Part shown: in pieces, positions 61,166 through 64,000 of the stretch
Numbering within the stretch: the first letter of the stretch is position 1
Layout of the letters: every line of letters starts with the position of its first letter
Assembly (NCBI RefSeq): GCF_023824195.1
Contig: NZ_CP085442.1
Location: forward strand, 2,022,001 to 2,086,000
Length of the DNA: 64,000 nucleotides
Direction: 5' to 3'
Source of the DNA: Priestia megaterium
GTDB lineage: Bacteria > Bacillota > Bacilli > Bacillales > Bacillaceae_H
Notes under the pieces: generated by a model
Told to the model about the DNA's origin: nothing
The model's database searches: none
The model's input: the letters and a program-made list of their open reading frames with translations, nothing else
Translations under genes and position numbers: made by a program

Positions 61166-62077
61166 TCATTCCCATAGATATGGAGTCTCTTGGTAAACAT
61201 AATAGTTTAACCAATTCATAAACAGCAGGTTGGCATGAGAACGCCAAGTTTTTAAAGGGTTTTTGTCAGGATCATTGTTTGGGAAATAGTGTTCCGGAAG
61301 CTTTGGTTCTAGCCCTTTTTCTGTATCTCGAAGAAATTCTTCTTGCAGTGTTTGAACGTCGTACTCTGGGTGACCTGTAACGAAAACAAACTTTTCGTCT
61401 TTAGACATAGCCATATAAACACCAGCTTCTTCAGAGTAGGAAAGAAGCTCAAGGTCAGGATGATTTTTTACTTCATTCATGTCTACATCAGTGTGACGGG
61501 AATGAGGGGAATAAAAGACATCATCAAATCCTCGCAGCAGCTTAATTGGTTCTTCACTGGATACAACATGCGTAAATACACCGGTGCATTTATCTGAAAG
61601 AGGTCGCTTGTCAATGCCGAAGTGGTGATAAAGTCCGGCTTGGGCTCCCCAACAGATATGAAGAGTTGATGTTACATTTGTTTTGCACCAATCCATAATT
61701 TCTTGAAGCTCTTTCCAGTAGTTTACTTCTTCAAAGGGTATATGTTCGACAGGTGCTCCTGTAATAATCATTCCATCATATTTCCGCTCTTTAATTTGTT
61801 CAAACGTTTTATAAAACTGATCTAGGTGATTTTTACTCGTCGTTTTTGCTTTATGGCTTGCCGTGTACAGAAGTGTAATATGCACTTGCAGCGGTGAGTT
61901 CCCGAGTAAACGTAATAATTGAGTTTCAGCTTTTTCTTTTTCCGGCATTAAGTTTAGGATAACAATATTAAGCGGGCGAATCTCTTGGTTAACCGCGCGC
62001 ACGTCGTCCATGATAAAAATTCTCTCTTTTTCTAAAATTTCTTTTGCCGGAAGATCACGTGGAATATTAATAGGCAA
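61166..62077 (-). CDS. metA: Homoserine O-acyltransferase, predicted acetyl-CoA-specific
   Basis: First committed step of methionine synthesis from homoserine. The start is TTG at 62077 with AGGAGG upstream ([18 protein letters not shown]). The catalytic Cys142 is in HICWGAQAG; the His and Glu of the triad are in GHPEYD and nearby. Residue 111 is Glu (GAPVE), the residue that makes B. cereus MetA use acetyl-CoA rather than succinyl-CoA, so O-acetylhomoserine is the expected product despite the MetA fold. A σA promoter lies at 62170-62198 with no S-box riboswitch. Confidence 0.95.
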   Translation of the reverse strand: MPINIPRDLPAKEILEKERIFIMDDVRAVNQEIRPLNIVILNLMPEKEKAETQLLRLLGNSPLQVHITLLYTASHKAKTTSKNHLDQFYKTFEQIKERKYDGMIITGAPVEHIPFEEVNYWKELQEIMDWCKTNVTSTLHICWGAQAGLYHHFGIDKRPLSDKCTGVFTHVVSSEEPIKLLRGFDDVFYSPHSRHTDVDMNEVKNHPDLELLSYSEEAGVYMAMSKDEKFVFVTGHPEYDVQTLQEEFLRDTEKGLEPKLPEHYFPNNDPDKNPLKTWRSHANLLFMNWLNYYVYQETPYLWE

Positions 62078-62169
62078 TAAAATTCCTCCTATTCGATTTC
62101 GAAGTAATGACGCGTATAAATGTTCTTTCTCACGTGAAGATGAGGTTCAACATTTATGTACAATATACT

Positions 62170-62198
62170 ATTATAGGAATATACAGAATATTAAGCAA
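62170..62198 (-). promoter_or_regulatory. σA promoter of metA
   Basis: Minus strand: TTGCTT, 17 bases, TATAAT. It gives a leader of about 85 bases without an S-box or T-box signature. Confidence 0.75.
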
Positions 62199-62428
62199 TT
62201 GAATTTTGAAAAAAAAGAGCATTAATATGCGTAATGGCCAAAGTGAAATGGTACAATAAGGTTGAACTGGAGCGTTGCTATGCTTTTTTAGCTTGAATGA
62301 AACTCAGTAAAATTTATAGCGCAGTCGTTCCTGTATTTATTAAACTTCATATCTCCCCCAGAAAATGGATTTTATCTTTTTTTGATGAAGTGTTTAAAAA
62401 GAATTCTCACCAGAAAAGGGGTTTTTAT

Positions 62429-64000
62429 ATGACAACTAAGAAGCAAATAAAAAGTGATTTGCAAATTGCACAAGAAGCAACCATTAAACCGATTAAAGAG
62501 ATTGCCGAACAGCTAGATATTTTAGAAACCGAGCTAGAGCCGTACGGACACTATAAAGCCAAGCTTTCTTTGTCCGTTATGGAACGTTTACACACAAAAA
62601 AAGATGGAAAAGTGATTTTAGTTACGGCTATTAATCCAACTCCAGCGGGAGAAGGAAAGTCGACAGTGACGGTTGGCTTAGCTCAGGCATTACATAGATT
62701 AGGTAAAAAAGCGATTGTCGCCATGCGCGAACCATCTCTTGGTCCAGTAATGGGAATTAAAGGAGGTGCCGCTGGAGGCGGCTATGCTCAGGTGCTTCCG
62801 ATGGAGGATATTAATTTACACTTTACTGGAGACCTGCATGCCATCACAACAGCTAACAACGCGCTGGCAGCTATTTTAGACAACCATATACATCAAGGCA
62901 ATGAACTGCGCATTGATACACGTAAAATCACGTGGAAACGAGTGGTTGATTTAAACGACCGCGCGTTGCGTCAAGTTGTCATTGGATTAGGTGGTCCAAT
63001 GCAAAGTGTTCCTCGAGAAGATGGATTTGATATTACGGTTGCATCAGAAATTATGGCTATTTTCTGCTTAGCGTCAGATTTACAAGACTTAAAGCGTCGC
63101 TTAGCTTCTATTGTTGTAGCTTACAATATGGACAATGAGCCTGTAACGGTTGCGGACTTAGGTGCACAAGGAGCGCTTACTCTTCTTTTAAAAGATGCGA
63201 TTAAGCCAAACCTTGTACAGACGTTGGAGCATACTCCAGCCCTCATTCACGGAGGTCCTTTTGCTAATATCGCCCACGGCTGCAATAGTGTTATTGCAAC
63301 AAAAATGGCCGCAAAACTAGGCGACTATGTAGTGACAGAAGCCGGATTCGGAGCAGATTTAGGAGCAGAAAAATTCCTAAATATTAAAGCTCGTATGGCA
63401 GATATTAAACCAGAAACGGTGGTTATTGTTGCTACAATTCGCGCTTTGAAAATGCATGGAGGCGTTCCTAAAGAGCGGTTAAATGAGGAAAACATTGAGG
63501 CCTTAGAAGCAGGAATTGAAAATCTTGAAAAACATATTGAAACGATTCAAGCATTCGGCGTTCCTTATGTTGTAGCCGTGAACCGTTTTGTAACGGACTC
63601 AAAAGGTGAAGTAGAAGCGCTTATGAATTGGTGTGCTTCAAAGAATGTTCCAGTTGCTTTAACAGAAGTATGGGAAAAAGGTGGAGAAGGGGGCGTCATG
63701 CTTGCAGAAAAAATTCTTGAAGTCATGAACGAGACAGAAAGTCAGTTTTCTCCTCTTTACGATGTGTCAGCTTCGATTCCAGAAAAAGTAGAAGCTATTG
63801 CTAAAACCGTATACGGAGCACAAGGCGTAGATTTTGCTCCAAAAGCGTTAAAGCAAATACAGCAATTTGAAGCAAACGGTTGGGATCACCTGCCGATCTG
63901 TATGGCCAAAACGCAGTATTCGTTAAGTGATGATCAGACGAAGCTTGGGCGACCAACTGATTTTAAGATTACGGTAAGGGAATTCCGTCCTTCACTCGGC
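62429..64000 (+). CDS. fhs: Formate-tetrahydrofolate ligase, 3' end outside window
   Basis: Joins formate to tetrahydrofolate with ATP, feeding 10-formyl-THF for purines and fMet. The ATG at 62429 follows AAAGGGG. ATP-binding motif [18 protein letters not shown], then [35 protein letters not shown] and [15 protein letters not shown] are unmistakable. 524 codons lie in the window, all in frame; the usual length is about 556-560, so roughly 35 residues are missing at the edge. Upstream 62,226-62,428 holds its promoter region and no other gene. Confidence 0.97.
   Translation, partial: MTTKKQIKSDLQIAQEATIKPIKEIAEQLDILETELEPYGHYKAKLSLSVMERLHTKKDGKVILVTAINPTPAGEGKSTVTVGLAQALHRLGKKAIVAMREPSLGPVMGIKGGAAGGGYAQVLPMEDINLHFTGDLHAITTANNALAAILDNHIHQGNELRIDTRKITWKRVVDLNDRALRQVVIGLGGPMQSVPREDGFDITVASEIMAIFCLASDLQDLKRRLASIVVAYNMDNEPVTVADLGAQGALTLLLKDAIKPNLVQTLEHTPALIHGGPFANIAHGCNSVIATKMAAKLGDYVVTEAGFGADLGAEKFLNIKARMADIKPETVVIVATIRALKMHGGVPKERLNEENIEALEAGIENLEKHIETIQAFGVPYVVAVNRFVTDSKGEVEALMNWCASKNVPVALTEVWEKGGEGGVMLAEKILEVMNETESQFSPLYDVSASIPEKVEAIAKTVYGAQGVDFAPKALKQIQQFEANGWDHLPICMAKTQYSLSDDQTKLGRPTDFKITVREFRPSLG

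Noticed and set aside
62078..62428. S-box or T-box leader before metA
   Set aside because: Promoter-to-start distance is about 85 bases and no terminator/antiterminator or S-box core is visible.
1..64000. CRISPR arrays, tRNA or rRNA genes
   Set aside because: No regularly spaced repeats, cloverleaf or conserved rRNA sequence was seen on reading the window.

Overview
The window looks like part of a Bacillaceae chromosome, most likely Priestia (Bacillus) megaterium or a close relative. This is inferred from the low G+C content, the Bacillus-type genes (bacillithiol, GerP-like spore proteins, a PlcR/PapR-like pair, MetA with Glu111 next to fhs) and σK-type promoters. The species call is from memory of the family and was not tested by a search.

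Two halves meet at about 32.9 kb. The left half (1 to ~32,900) is A+T-rich and mosaic, and reads as accessory DNA. Its first 8 kb hold copper-linked genes: a membrane-bound cupredoxin, a Met/His-rich lipoprotein with two DUF1541 repeats, a 16-cysteine Csp/DUF326 copper-storage protein and a small tyrosinase-like protein. A truncated sensor kinase, an AsnO-type asparagine synthase and an NlpC/P60 hydrolase lie among them, and a group II intron without a reverse transcriptase interrupts the region. A nested IS3-family insertion follows, then an EamA/LysR pair, a lone bshA, a GIY-YIG-like gene cut short by a TGA, a complete topB and a lone OLD-family nuclease. From 19.8 to 31.6 kb lies a glycan island: three pairs of paralogous glycosyltransferases, a methyltransferase with a σK-type promoter, a DUF1796 protein and ManC. 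It may decorate the spore surface.

The junction at ~32.9 kb falls inside a second topB that has lost its Toprim and tyrosine regions. Just downstream, three orphan immunity-type genes (DUF6985, ankyrin-SUFU, SMI1/KNR4) sit between two 49-bp copies of the topB 3' end, 47/49 identical.

The right half (36.5 to 64 kb) looks like an ordinary chromosomal backbone. It carries metabolic genes (zwf, a tartrate-dehydrogenase-like enzyme, a ribA-ribD pair, metA, fhs), transporters, regulators (GntR, HxlR, CD3324-type), a FusB-like EF-G-binding protein, cell-wall hydrolases and small spore-type proteins. Two systems stand out. One is an RRNPP regulator followed by a 39-aa secreted-peptide gene (PlcR/PapR layout). 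The other is a cluster of five GerP-like genes (58.8 to 60.95 kb), two of whose transcription units start at σK-consensus promoters. A MITE-like intergenic repeat with variable cores occurs three times and supplies terminators after zwf, the tartrate-dehydrogenase gene and ribD.
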